From the NCBI RefSeq assembly GCF_003945595.2, contig NW_024104356.1:784781-848780 (forward strand): a stretch of 64,000 nucleotides of DNA. Direction: 5' to 3'. The notes beneath the pieces were generated by a model that made no database searches, was not told the origin of the DNA, and saw only the letters and a list, made by a program, of their open reading frames with translations. Below, piece by piece: positions 1 through 11,600 of the stretch. The DNA comes from Pipra filicauda. Lineage: Eukaryota; Chordata; Aves; Passeriformes; Pipridae. The position numbers were made by a program, and so were the translations under genes. Every line of letters begins with the position of its first letter. Positions within the stretch are counted from its first letter, which is position 1.

Positions 1-3000
1 ATTGTTCAGGAGCTGAGAGTGGGAAACTTCACAGGCCGCCCGGAGCAAAGCCTGGAGGAAACCCAGGCTCTGAGCATGGCTCCCCTAACCCCCTGGGTGA
101 TTTATGGGCTGGAAACTATGCTTGAAAAACAAACTCTACTTTCCCTCACTTGCTGTGCCCCCTCAGCAGACACACAGCCTCCCTTAGCCATGGTACTGTC
201 ACTGTCTCAAGAATGCCCTGGCCAGCTGCAGGATATGAGATTCCCCTTCATAAAAGAGGGAGCATCAGCCTGCATCCCACTCCTCACCCTCACACCCAAC
301 ACCTGCAGGACTGTCACCCCTTCTGCTGCTCATTTAAGTCCCTAATTTGATACCAACCCACTGCCCTTGGACTCAGTACAGCTCTAGGGCTGGTGAAGGG
401 CAGGGGCACAACAGCAAGGGAAGGAGGATGGCAAACCCAGCTCATTTTGCAGCTAGGAAGCCAGGTTTCTAAGACAAATCAGGAGGCAGCTGCTTTTGGG
501 GCATGAGATGCTGGAACTACTTCCAGGCAAGAGCCAGGTTATATCCCCACAGTGGACAAGAAAGGGCAAAGTCCTCGAGATGTGGCACTGAGCAGTTAAA
601 GTCAGGCAGGGACACACAGCACCCAGTGAAAAGACATGCAAACTTGCTCCCTGCCTCCATGAGGAACAGAAGCTGCCCTGTACTGCTCCCTGTCAGAGCC
701 CAGCTCATCCCATCCTGCCAGACACAGACACGCCTACCGCTCCCCACCTCCCAGCCTGATCATTCCACCTGGGCACAACAAAATAACTTACTCTGTGCTG
801 AGGACTGGGAAGGTTCAAATCTCTTTGGTCCTCCTGAGGAGAAATGCAAGGTGCCAGCGGAGAGACAAAGGTCACACAGAAAGCTGGTGACTCCCCACCC
901 CACTCTTTGCCCCCAGCTCAATGCCATTTCCCTCCTCCGGCTTGCCCTGGGACAAGTGGGTGCACAACAAGCACCAAGCAGGTCCCCAGCACTCATCACC
1001 CAGGGCAGACCCAGGAGGTGAGACATGGTCAGGGCAAAGCTTGGAGGGGCTGGAGCAGATCTGGCCCAGAAATGAAAACCTCACCAGCAAGCAGTGCCAG
1101 GCTTGGATGAGATGCAAAAGCCAGGCAGGGGAGTCTGTACCCAGGGCCAGAGGCTCCCCTATCCCTGAAGGAGGTCAAGGGGAGCCCTGACCATCACTCT
1201 GCTAAGAAAAGGGATAAATCCTGCATGGGGAGGGTCTCCTGAACCTCCCTCAATCCCACGTCCATGCAACACACAGAGCATTCAGCATGCAGGGATAGAA
1301 AAGGAAGGAGGGATGAGGGGGAAAGAGGGATGAGGGGGAAGGAGGGAGAGAGAAGAGAGGTAAAGGAAGGAAGGATGAGAGGGAAGAATGCAGGAGAGGG
1401 AAGGAGAATGATGAATGGGGAAGGTTGGAGGACAAGGAAGGAGGTGGAATGAACAAACCGGAGAAGGACCGTTGCTGGTTCAGAGGAGGACGGGGGACTT
1501 TGATGCTCTTGTTGAGTTCCCTGAGCTTGGCGTTGTACTCTGCCAGCATATCAGGACAGGGAATGCAAGGAGAGTGGGAGATCACAGAGGACAGACACAA
1601 TCCCCCAAGGAGAGAGAAAGGGGCAGACAGGACAAATGTCACGAGATACGATAAGGAGAGAGAGGGAAAGAGAGAAAAGAAGAGAAAATATTAGATGGGC
1701 TCCAACAGATGAGGCTGGGGTCACTTGGGGTCTGAGGGAGCTCAGTCCTTACTTGGAGATGCTTTCCCATCAGCCAACTTGCTTGGGTCCACACACCACA
1801 TAAACCCGTATGAGAAATCAGTGTTGGCTCCCAGCCACCTTGTGCAACACCACAAATGCCCCATCACCATTTCCTTAGGGATGGCACCATGCAGGTCCCC
1901 TCCATCATGGGATGCTCAGGGCTGGGACATGAAGAGATGACCCCAAATGCCTTGTTGGAAGATGAAGATTACTTGAAAGATGACAGGACCACCTCCTCTC
2001 TGTGGGGAGATGCTGGGCATGCCAGCACTGCCCTGTGCCATCTCTTCCCCTCCATCATCAGCGGGAAGTGGGAATGGGAGCGTTCCCTCCCCAAGAACGG
2101 AGGAGGTGTGAGATGCTCCTCATCTCTGCACTAGGACAGGCAGGCAATTTATAGCAGCAGGGAATGTAAACAAACCCGTCTGTGTCCCACTGTCCCTGTC
2201 GGCCGTCCCCTCCCAACACTGGCTTCAGGACACCTTGTTCCCGCCAGAGGTCAGGCCACCCGCCTGCGCTGTCCCCACCTCAGCACAGACGGCCCAGCTC
2301 CAGTGGAGACAGGTGGCTACAGGCTTGGGACCATCCCACAGATGCCTGCCTCCTCCCTGGGAAGCCCAGTGGCTGCAGAAAGATGACAGCGACACCAGCC
2401 TAGCCCTGAGGCCCTAACCCCAGGGTTGGGGAGGTGGATTTTTTTTTTGGTAGACACCATCAAACATCCATTTCCCACACACTGCAGATACTGTTCCTCT
2501 CCTTAGAACTGTTCTCTTTTCCAGCCCATTTTTTATACTTATATGGGGCGGTAGGGGAGAGCAGGCATGTGCTCCTTATAATATTAAGTCCAGACACACA
2601 GTGTGGTTTGGGCATCCATGTGTTCTTAGGTTTGTTTAAATTCTCTGCAAAAGCCTTGTGACCCTTTGTGAATCTCGTCTGGATCACTGAGGTCGAGTTC
2701 AGATGGATGCAAACTTCCTCCAACACCTCTGTGACCCTCCTCATTCCCATCCCTGCTACTGGCACCCTGCCTGCCTCCCACCCTGTGACTCAACCCCCAC
2801 TCCTGGGAGGTTGGTGCTGTTGGATTTTTCCAGCCAAGCCTCTTCCCCCTCCCTCTAATACCGGGCGAGTTTCTGGACTGAGCACAGAGTTGGAAAGGAC
2901 AGAGCTGCCAAGCCCAGCATCACGAGCTGGCCCACAGCCCCAAGCCCTTCCCAAATGTCGCTCCACAATTCAACAACTGCAGCCAAAGCAACGGGGAGGG

Positions 3001-3947
3001 AGGGCACCGAGCTGCCACAGGGCCATGGCACCTTCTTCCCGGGGCGCTGGGACACTCATGTGTCCCCAAAGCCCCTGAGCTGGAGCTGTGGGAGGCCAGG
3101 GGATCAGAGGATGCAGTTTCCCCTCCGCAGCACGGAGCTAATGCCATCATCCAGCCACAGAACCAACGCTCAGCACTGCACCCAGCCAAGCACCAAACCC
3201 CTGTGGCAGGACTGGGAAGACATTTCCCAGCCCCTGACCACTGCCCCAAGGCTAAGTCCAGCTTCAAACTACCCCAGGCCAAGTTGGTTGGGCCACTGGG
3301 GCAGAATTTCAGCTGCCAGACAACAGCCTAGTCCACGCTCCAGCAGCACCCCAGCTACTCAGGGAGGAGGTCTGAGCACTGAACCCAGCACTTCAGGGGG
3401 GGAAGCAGAGGCTAAAATCAGGGATGAGCCCAGCTACGTCAAACACAAGGCAAGTTTTCTGCTGGGATCTTACACCAGAGCACACTCCACACAGGGAGAG
3501 CATTATGTCCAAGTGGGGTCCAGGCAGGACACCCTCCACCAGAGATGAAAACATCTTCCCAAACTCTGCCATATTCTCCCTAAAATAAAGCAAGCCCCCT
3601 GAGACCCAGTGACTGGCCCTGCCACCAGGGAGAGACCAGCCCTGTACTCTAAAGGGGTGAGGACTGGGGCAGGTCTGACACCCTCGGCTGCCCCTTCCTA
3701 CCTCTGGGCAATGCTGCTGCAGACAGCAAGCTGCAAGAGAGGATCTTAGCAAAGAAGAGCAGCAGAGGTTGTCCTCATGCAGCCCAGTCCTCATGGCAGG
3801 TGATTCAGTCCCAAGTCCAGATCTGGCATGGACAAGGCATCGCCGCATCACTTCTCCCCAGCTCCACCATGCATTCCACCCCCACGGGCTCCGGCACTTT
3901 GGGGCATGCGATCCTCCCCATCCCCCCAAGGAATCAAAGAATCCTAC
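1..3947 (-). other. TNS1: TNS1 intron following the large exon (left end of window)
   Basis: No known tensin exon was recognised here apart from the candidate cassette exon at 1459-1539. The tract at about 1290-1440 is almost pure purine on the plus strand ([20 protein letters not shown] units) and forms the pyrimidine-rich flank just downstream of that candidate exon on the minus strand. The rest looks like ordinary unique intron sequence. Confidence 0.75.
1459..1539 (-). CDS. TNS1: Candidate TNS1 cassette exon, 81 bp, phase 1/1
   Basis: On the minus strand a pyrimidine-rich stretch runs into TGCTGGCAG at 1548-1540, followed by 81 bases of open frame and then GTTTGT from 1458. The preceding large exon ends in phase 1 with a single G. 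Joined to it, this exon reads on as EYNAKLRELNKSIKVPRPP and then a Ser/Gln-rich end, and closes again in phase 1. It can therefore be included or skipped without a frameshift. The peptide is basic and helical-looking, unlike random translation of the purine-rich flank. The donor is weak (T at +3), which suits an alternative exon. No expression evidence is available from sequence alone. Confidence 0.6.
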
Positions 3948-5648
3948 CTGCCACCCTGTGGGCCACCAGGCCCTCCAGATTCAAGGGCTCTTCTGCCGAC
4001 CTCGACAGGTCTTCATAGCTCTCCGGTCCCTTGAGGGGCATCTGGATTTGCGCTGGGATGGTGGGGGAAGGCGGGGAGGAGGTGAGGAGCTGTTGAGACC
4101 CCACAGGACTGTAGGAGGTGCTGACTGATGGGAGAGTGCCCATCTGTGCTCCTGCCGGAGAATGGCTGTAGCTCCTCGGATCCGGCAGTGGTGCTAGTTG
4201 GTAGTTGTAAGGCAAATAGGTTTCCCGATACTCATGCACCCCACAGTCCATCTCTCCAGGAGAATAGGCTTTGCCCCCAGGCTCACAGACCACGGGGCTC
4301 ACAGATGTGCCAAAGGACCTCGGCTGGGCCACCTGCGGAGATGGCCGGGCGTAGAGGCCAGACACAGCCTGGGTCGAGAGGGAGGAGGGCAGGGGTCCCA
4401 TTGGCTTATCCTGACGGGTGGTGGCAGGCACACTCTGCGACTTGTGGATGGCAGGTGCAAGGTCTAGCATGAGGACATCAAGGGCTTCAATGGACTGCTC
4501 AATTTCCCGGCGAGAGGGTGCCCGGGGGAACTCAGGCATGCTGTGGCTGTGTGGGGGCACCATCTGCAGTGAGCTGGGCTGGGGGCTGCAGCTGGAGATG
4601 CTGGGGCTGAGGCTCTCCGTGCCGCCCTCCTGCAGCCGGGAAGGTGGTCGGCTTCCTCCTTGTTGTTGCCAGGAGTTCAAGCCCCTCTGCACGGCCTCCC
4701 GGCTGCTTGTACTGCGAGCTGGAGCCTGGGGCAGCGCTGGGTTTACATCATATTTAGCAGTGTCCACCGCTGGGAAGGACCGGGAGCGGTAGGTTCCAGG
4801 GTGGTCATAGCCATACAGGTAGGGCTGGGAGCTCGGCAGCGGCTGGGGCTGGAGCCAGCCCGGGGCGTGGGAGCCTGGTGGGCGCTGTGGGTAGCCAGTC
4901 AGGTGCTCTTGAGTGGATGCTGACGGCCACAAGGAAGGCAGCGGGTCACGGAGGTGGTGGCCTATCAGAGTGTTCTGGTTGTTGTAGGGGTAGCCGCCAT
5001 TGGAGAGCGGCTCGCCATCATACAGCCCCTCCTTCAGCAGCTTCTCAGCCCCATTGCAGCTCGAGGGGCCATTGGGCAGGGAGGAGAGGCTGCCCACCCG
5101 GGGTGCCTCCTGGTAGCCAGTCTCACTGGCAGTGGTGGTGCCATCCAAGGAGGAAAGCGTGCCAAGGCTGCCTACACTGTGCCCATCCTGGTTGGGCAGC
5201 TCATCATCTAAGATATCCGTCTCCCGCTCAGCCACCAGCGCTGCAGCATTCCCATTGACGTGCACCTGAGCCGGCACCACGTGGCGGCCAGGCATGGCGG
5301 GCAGGCGTGCTGGCACGGGGCCGGGCACGTGGTTGTGCATGGGCGGTGCACTCTCCAAGCCAAAGCCGACAAGGAGACGATCCAGCTCCTGCTTCTCCTC
5401 GGGGCTCAGCACCGCCTGGCCAGTGGGCACCCCAGTCACCCCCGGCTCATCCGTCCGGTCGGTCTTGGTGGAGGCAGTAGAGTTGCCTGAGTCGCTGCTC
5501 ACTGAGAGTGTGTGCTCAACGTGGTTGGGCGCTGCCGAGAGCGGGAGACGGGCAGCGTTGACGGCACCAGTGCTGCCGTGGAGGGAGTCTTTCTTCTTCA
5601 CTTTAGCGTAGAGGCTCCCATCCAGGGGCCCTTGCGTGTGCCCAACCT
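3948..5648 (-). CDS. TNS1: TNS1 large central exon (1701 bp)
   Basis: The acceptor CCCCCTGCAG precedes 5648 and the donor is G|GTAGGA after 3948; the exon is phase 1 in and phase 1 out. It encodes about 567 residues (421-987 in the canonical form), beginning [20 protein letters not shown], the conserved segment just after the C2 domain, and ending [15 protein letters not shown]. The protein is rich in Ser, Pro, Gln and Gly and probably disordered. Conserved islands include [43 protein letters not shown] and an amphipathic LD-like helix [17 protein letters not shown] encoded at about 4460-4510. That helix falls in the region where tensins are reported to contact talin (family knowledge, not shown here). 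Confidence 0.97.
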
Positions 5649-8600
5649 CTGCAGGGGGAGAAACGAACACGAGACCCCAGATCAATTGCTGGCTCTCTGC
5701 ACAGAGCTAATGGGTCCCATTAGCTGGTGGTTTCGATTTCTTCTGTGTGCCAGCACGCTTAACGACCAGCATCGCCGTCTCCTCGGCACCCTCCACAATC
5801 CCATGGGCGCCACCATGCAGAGACATCGGAGCCAGATCCCCCCAACCCCATACCCCACAGCCCCCCAGTTCGCACGCAAGCACCGCCTGCTCTACTGGGA
5901 TTCACCAAATATCCCCTGCCCTGTTTCCAGGCATAATTCCCAGCAATTCCTCTCCACAGTCAGCAAGCGGTGGTGCCCCCCACGCAGTCAGCCATCGCTG
6001 CTCCACAGGGCTCAGCCAGCCCTGTGGCACCAGGGAGGCAACCAGGGAGGATGGAGAAGATGCACCACAGGCCGTAGGAGGACAGGCAGTAGCAGTCAAG
6101 ATCTGGCCTCGTAGCTCTTTCTAGCTCCAGCTGGATGGATGTACTCAGCCCATGGGTGAAGGACAGATGAACCACAGACCCACCTCCCTGCCTGCTCTCC
6201 TCCCAGATGATTCATGGATCCAGTCAGCCAAACATCCTTGACATTTTCTTCCCTGGCTACAGCCAGGCTCCCATACTTTCTGTTCTTCCCCTTTCCTCTC
6301 TCAGGCCAGGTCGATCTGCCCCAAAGCTCCCACACAGGCAGCACCTCTGCCCAACCGTGAACATGCAGCATCTGCTCCTGGGGAGGCCCTGGTGCCATGA
6401 ATTAAGGCCAGTGTGGGCAGTTGGCTCTGCAGCCCCTAAAGTCTTGGGGCAGCCAGGGTACAGCAGCATCACCACCAGCAATCCTGCACTCCAGCTCTGA
6501 GCCCCCCAGCTCCCATCACCCCTGGTAGCATCAACACCACAACTGGTTGCACCTTTTAAACCTTTCTAAGTGGAGCAGACAGATTTTGGGGACAGAGAGG
6601 GACCTCGGCCACTGAGAGCAATGGGGATGGCTCCCAAGCCATGTTCCCCCCACCAGAGCAAGAGCAGCACCAACCAGGCTGCAGACTCTTGTTTTTCCAG
6701 CTCCCTGCCGAGGTTTCCTGGAAGGTCCCGCAAGCAGTGTTAAACACTTTCTTTTGGAGGAAAAAATGACTCTTCCCTGGCAGGGGGCCAGGCAGCTGAC
6801 TCAGGGACGGAAGACGGCCCTAACACGATAGTGTGAAATCAGAGCCGTCCTATCTGCAAGCAAAACACTTCCGAGCCGGGACAGCTTAACCAGTCCCACA
6901 CCACCACACCCGCACTCCAGCAGCTCCCACACCACCAACAACCCCTCACCATAAGGGAGAGGGGGGCAATAACACCGAGCTCAAGTCCTACCGAGTCAGA
7001 GCCCCCTCCTTGTCACTGATTTTCCACTCCTGAATCTCCACTGGCTGTATCCCAAGGAGGCAGCTGAGCCCCAAAGCCTCCCCTTGGCTTGAAGATGTCC
7101 TTGGACCAAGCAGCGAGCTCCTCTTTGGGCACTCAGTGCAGGAAAGGATGAGACTTTCTCCCAGAGACTCAGAGCTCCTTCATCCAGTCAGTATAGCCAG
7201 GAACTGCTAGCATTTGACTCCACAACACCTCCCATTCTGGGGAAAAGGGGGAGAGAGGGAGGGAAACCCTCCCCATGGAGGGAGAAAGGAAAAAGAAGAA
7301 TGTCCAGTGGCAGTGTAAATTCTGGACAGGCTGACATTGCTTGGAGATGGGGGAAAAGGCACAGCCCTCCCATCTGATGGCAGCAATGGATGCTGGCCGC
7401 TCTTGGGAAACAGGGCAAAAGCCAGGGTGGGGGCTGAGATAAATAGGGTAGAGGAATAGAAAGGAAAAGGGAATAAATAACTATAAATGAAAGTACGTAG
7501 TGCCAAGGGAGAAAATAGATGGCAAAGGCTTTAATTGCACTTTGGGCTATGCACTGCCCCATGGCCAATGAGAGCCATGGAGAGCTGGGAGAAATATCTC
7601 CAAGAGGGGTCAGGATGGGGCACAATGAAGTTCATGACAGAGGCAGAAAGCCTCAAGTGCCCCATCCCACCTTCCCTAGACCCTTTGGCCAGGCAGGAAC
7701 ATGGGGGGTCCGGTGGCTGCCCTCCCACCAAGAGCAATACCAGAGTGGCAAGCAAGGAAGGGGCTGTGACACCTCCACCATCGGCCAAGCCCTCATCCTG
7801 TGGCTGCTCTGCCCCACACCTGACTGCTCATCCTGTCCTCAACCCCACATACCTCCTGGGCTCTGATGCCATGAGACAAATCCTGCTACTCACCACCACT
7901 CCTAGGCCCCCTCCACCACCCTAAGGCCACACTATCGCTCATATGACTATCTATTGCTTGTCACCTGAGAAGCTAAATAAAATAAAGACTAAGGGATGCG
8001 GGGACAGACTGCCTTAGCCAAAGCAGCCATCCTCAAAGCAGTAGGCTCCCAGGATCCCATTTGCAAAGTGTCTGCAGCTACCAGCAAGGTCAGATTTCAT
8101 CCTGAAGGTCAGAGAAGCTCCAGCCTGGCAGGCTGTGCCATCTCATCGTGGGTTGGGTTTGCCCTGGGCTCAGCCCCAGACACAGCTCTGCTTCGGCTCT
8201 ATCTGCTCTGGCTATAAGGAGGCAGCTGGGGGAAGCGCTGAGACTAGCCTGGTCCCAGTTCTGCTGCCAGGCTCACTGCCCCAGCAGGGCACTCTGTCCT
8301 CTCCCTGCCCAGCACCCGGCAAAAACACAGGTCCAGGACAAGCATGACAATGTGAAGGGGGTCAGCTCCCATCCCCAAAATCCCAGCCATCTGCCTCACG
8401 CACTGTGGGGTGCACCATACAGAAACGTGCACCAGCACAAATCCTGTCCAGGGTTCTGCACTGGTGCAGAAGACAAGGTTGAGGCACTACCGTGTCTCCC
8501 CTTGTTCTGCCCCCAGCAGCATCCCACCTGCTGCCTTCGGTCCCCACCACCCAGAGCCCTGACCCCACTGCATCTCTGGAGCATCAGCCCACAGGGAAGA

Positions 8601-11600
8601 TCCTAGGGTCCCGGGACCCTTTGTAGGATGAAGAGTGTGAGTTAAATCCCACAGAGAAGAGTTTAGCCCCCCCAACTCTGTTTTCATCCTGTGTCCAGAT
8701 ATGACGGCAATGAGCAACCACAGCCCCTGAGCCATGGGTCTCCACAGCCACAAATTCTCTACCCGCCCCCCAGCCCAAAGAAAAGCAAAGTCAGGACTTA
8801 CCAAAAGGGACGGGGAAGAAAGGATCACAGGCGAAAGGAAGGAGCAGGCAGCAAAATCCCTTTCCTTCACCCCTTCCAGCACCAGAGCCTTCCAGGGGCA
8901 CCTGGTGTGGTGGCAGCTCGAACGGCGTCCGCAGCCGGCTCCGTGCGGCCGTCCAGGACAGGAGCCGACGGCCCGGAGCTGGCTTGGGTTGGCGTTTGTC
9001 CCTTTGGCTTTGCCTTCCCTCTCGCGGAGGGAGCTATTCCCTTCCCAGCGCCGTGTCCCACGGGGCCGCGAGAGGGGCACCCCGACGGCGGCGGGGTGCC
9101 GGAAGGGGTCGGATACGGGGAACCTTAGGACACGGGGAGCCGGAGGGGAGGATGGAGGAGCCGAAGGTGGCAGAGGCAGGAGACGGGCTGGAAGTAAGGA
9201 GGTGCGGCTGTGCTCCCCTCCGCGCCAGACCACACAGGGATCACAGGGAGGAGCGGCAGGGGAAGGGGAGAGGCTCGTAGAGGGCGGCGGGGCCGCCCAA
9301 GCCCCAGCCCCAGCCCAAGTTAACCTCAGTGAGGTGCGGAGAGGGTGGGAGCCATGGAGGGAGGACAGCCAGACAGACAGCTTCCAGCTATGAATATTAA
9401 CTACTTCCTCCACGGGCAGGGCTCCGCCGCGTTAACTGTTTCCTAGGCAGGACGGACAGCCGGACAGCTGGACAGCCTACCCGCCTCCCACGGGCCGCTG
9501 AGCATCACCCCCTGGATGACCCCCTCATTTCAGACACCCAGCCCTGCCTGCCTCCTACGTGCACACATCACACCTGTCCCCAGAAAGATATGACCCATTT
9601 GGGGTGAGGATGTCCTTCCAGGTCCCATGGGATGTTGAAACCCAGCCTGGTCTGCAAACCCAAATGCCCTGCTGGGAGACTTGAGTTTCTCCATCTTAAA
9701 AAACAGCCGAAGAGGGGTGGAAAGCAGCCATGGACAGTCGACCCTGCCGACCCGTTTTCACAACCCCCTTGCCTGCCCTGCCAGCACCACAGGCACAGCA
9801 TGGATGTGCCAGCACTGTTTGCAGGATGCACGTGCTGCCCTGTCCCATGGCAGGAGGAATGACATGGATCCCATCCACCCCAGAGCTGTCTGAGACCACA
9901 CTGCTCCATCCCAAGCAAAATCCATGCTGGGATGGTGCTGACAATTCACTGCTCCAAGTGACAGCAAGCCCACCCCATGTCCGGGCCCCTGCCTGAACCC
10001 ATGCTCAGGACTCCACTCCTCAGTTGTTCCAACATACTCAGCAAAACGTGAGGCTCCTTCCACTCTAATCCCCCCAATCGTGTGTTTCCCATACCCCCAC
10101 GGATGACGACGGGATGAGAGCAGTGTTTCCAGCCAGCCCCCTGACTCACAGCCATGTTTGCTCCCAGATAGTAGCACATGCCAAGGTAGCATCCTTCCAG
10201 AACTTCCAAAGTTTGCTTGCTTCTCTGCCTTATTTTTTGTCTCAGCTGTGTGGCTGTGGCAGGGCAGATACAAAGCTCCCCAATCCTGCCTGGGGACAGC
10301 CCCAGCTCTACTCATACACTGCTGCAAGTTTTGACTTCAAGGACAGTTTAAAGGGGGAAAAGAAAGGGTTGAGCTTCCACTAGCCGGTCTCTCTCTATCT
10401 GCATCCCAGTCCCAGCGGGAACAAAACTTACCCAACTCCCACCTCACATCACAACCCCAAATACCAGGTCAGAGGACAGATCCTGCCCTGGGAATAGCCA
10501 CACTCCAGCTAAAATGTCTAGCCAAGCCTGTAGATGCTTCAGTATTTCTCCCATGGGGAATAACCAGAAGCAAGAGGGACACTCCCTATGGATCCCCTAC
10601 AAGCCTAGTCAGGTCCCCACTGCCCCACAAAACGCCCACCCCAACAAACCCTTACCTTGCTGCTGACAGAGCAGAGAGCAGCAGACAGGGGCAGAATGAC
10701 GGGGGAAAGCAGATTCCTTCAGCTTTAGTCAGCTGGTGAAGGCAAGAGGAGAGCCAGTGACCCCCAGTCCCCATCGAGACTGGCCAGGGGACAGATCCAT
10801 CTGGGGGGGAGAGCAGCAGCCTGCCAGCAGCTCCAGCAATGGATTTAACAGCTCTGGCCTGGCCCATTTGGCTCTCTGCCTCTGCACTGCCTGGCTTGCC
10901 CTCCTGGGTAGCCTCAGTCCCTGATAAGTGGGGCAGGATTTGACCCCACTAGGGAAGCTGTACCTCATGAGATGCCCAACCCACGGGTGACCAACAAATG
11001 ACAGTGACCCCATCAAGGGGCTTTCTGCCCCATGGAAAGATGCAGGATCAGCATCCAGCTCAATCTGTGGGAGTCTGGGACTCCCTGACCTTTGCCACAT
11101 GGGGTTCAGGGTCTGCTGTGATCTCCCCTCACTGGACTGGTGAGATGCTCATCCCAGTCCCTGTCTCAGCCAGCCCTGCCCTGCGAGTGCGGATGAGCTG
11201 CAGGAGAGTTCTACGCCAGAACCATGACTCAGGTGGGGATTTAGCAACTCTCTTGCAGATGTTGGATTTGGCCAGGCCCCAGCCACCCTCTTCCAGCCCC
11301 GGTAAAAAGAGGAGGCAGGAAGGGCCAGCCCAGAGTGGGTCCAAGGGCCAGTTGTTATAGGGAGCTACTGGGTTGGGGACGCACGCCCGGCCCTTTAGCA
11401 TCTTCTCACTCCACCCCAGGGTGGCAGAGCTTGGGGTCCCCCTGCAACAGTCACACATTCGGACCTTAGGGACAACCCCTCCACTGACTCTACGCCAGAC
11501 CCAGCATCCTGTTCTCCATCAGTATTGGTTTTCTCAGCAAAACCAAACCAGGCCATAAATGTTCTCCATCCAGATTTGCCCACCTGCATCTGCAGTACCC

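Noticed and set aside
8487..9413. Minus-strand open frame of 308 codons over the intragenic CpG island
   Set aside because: No domain, and base composition alone explains the open frame. The island itself is kept as a candidate promoter only.
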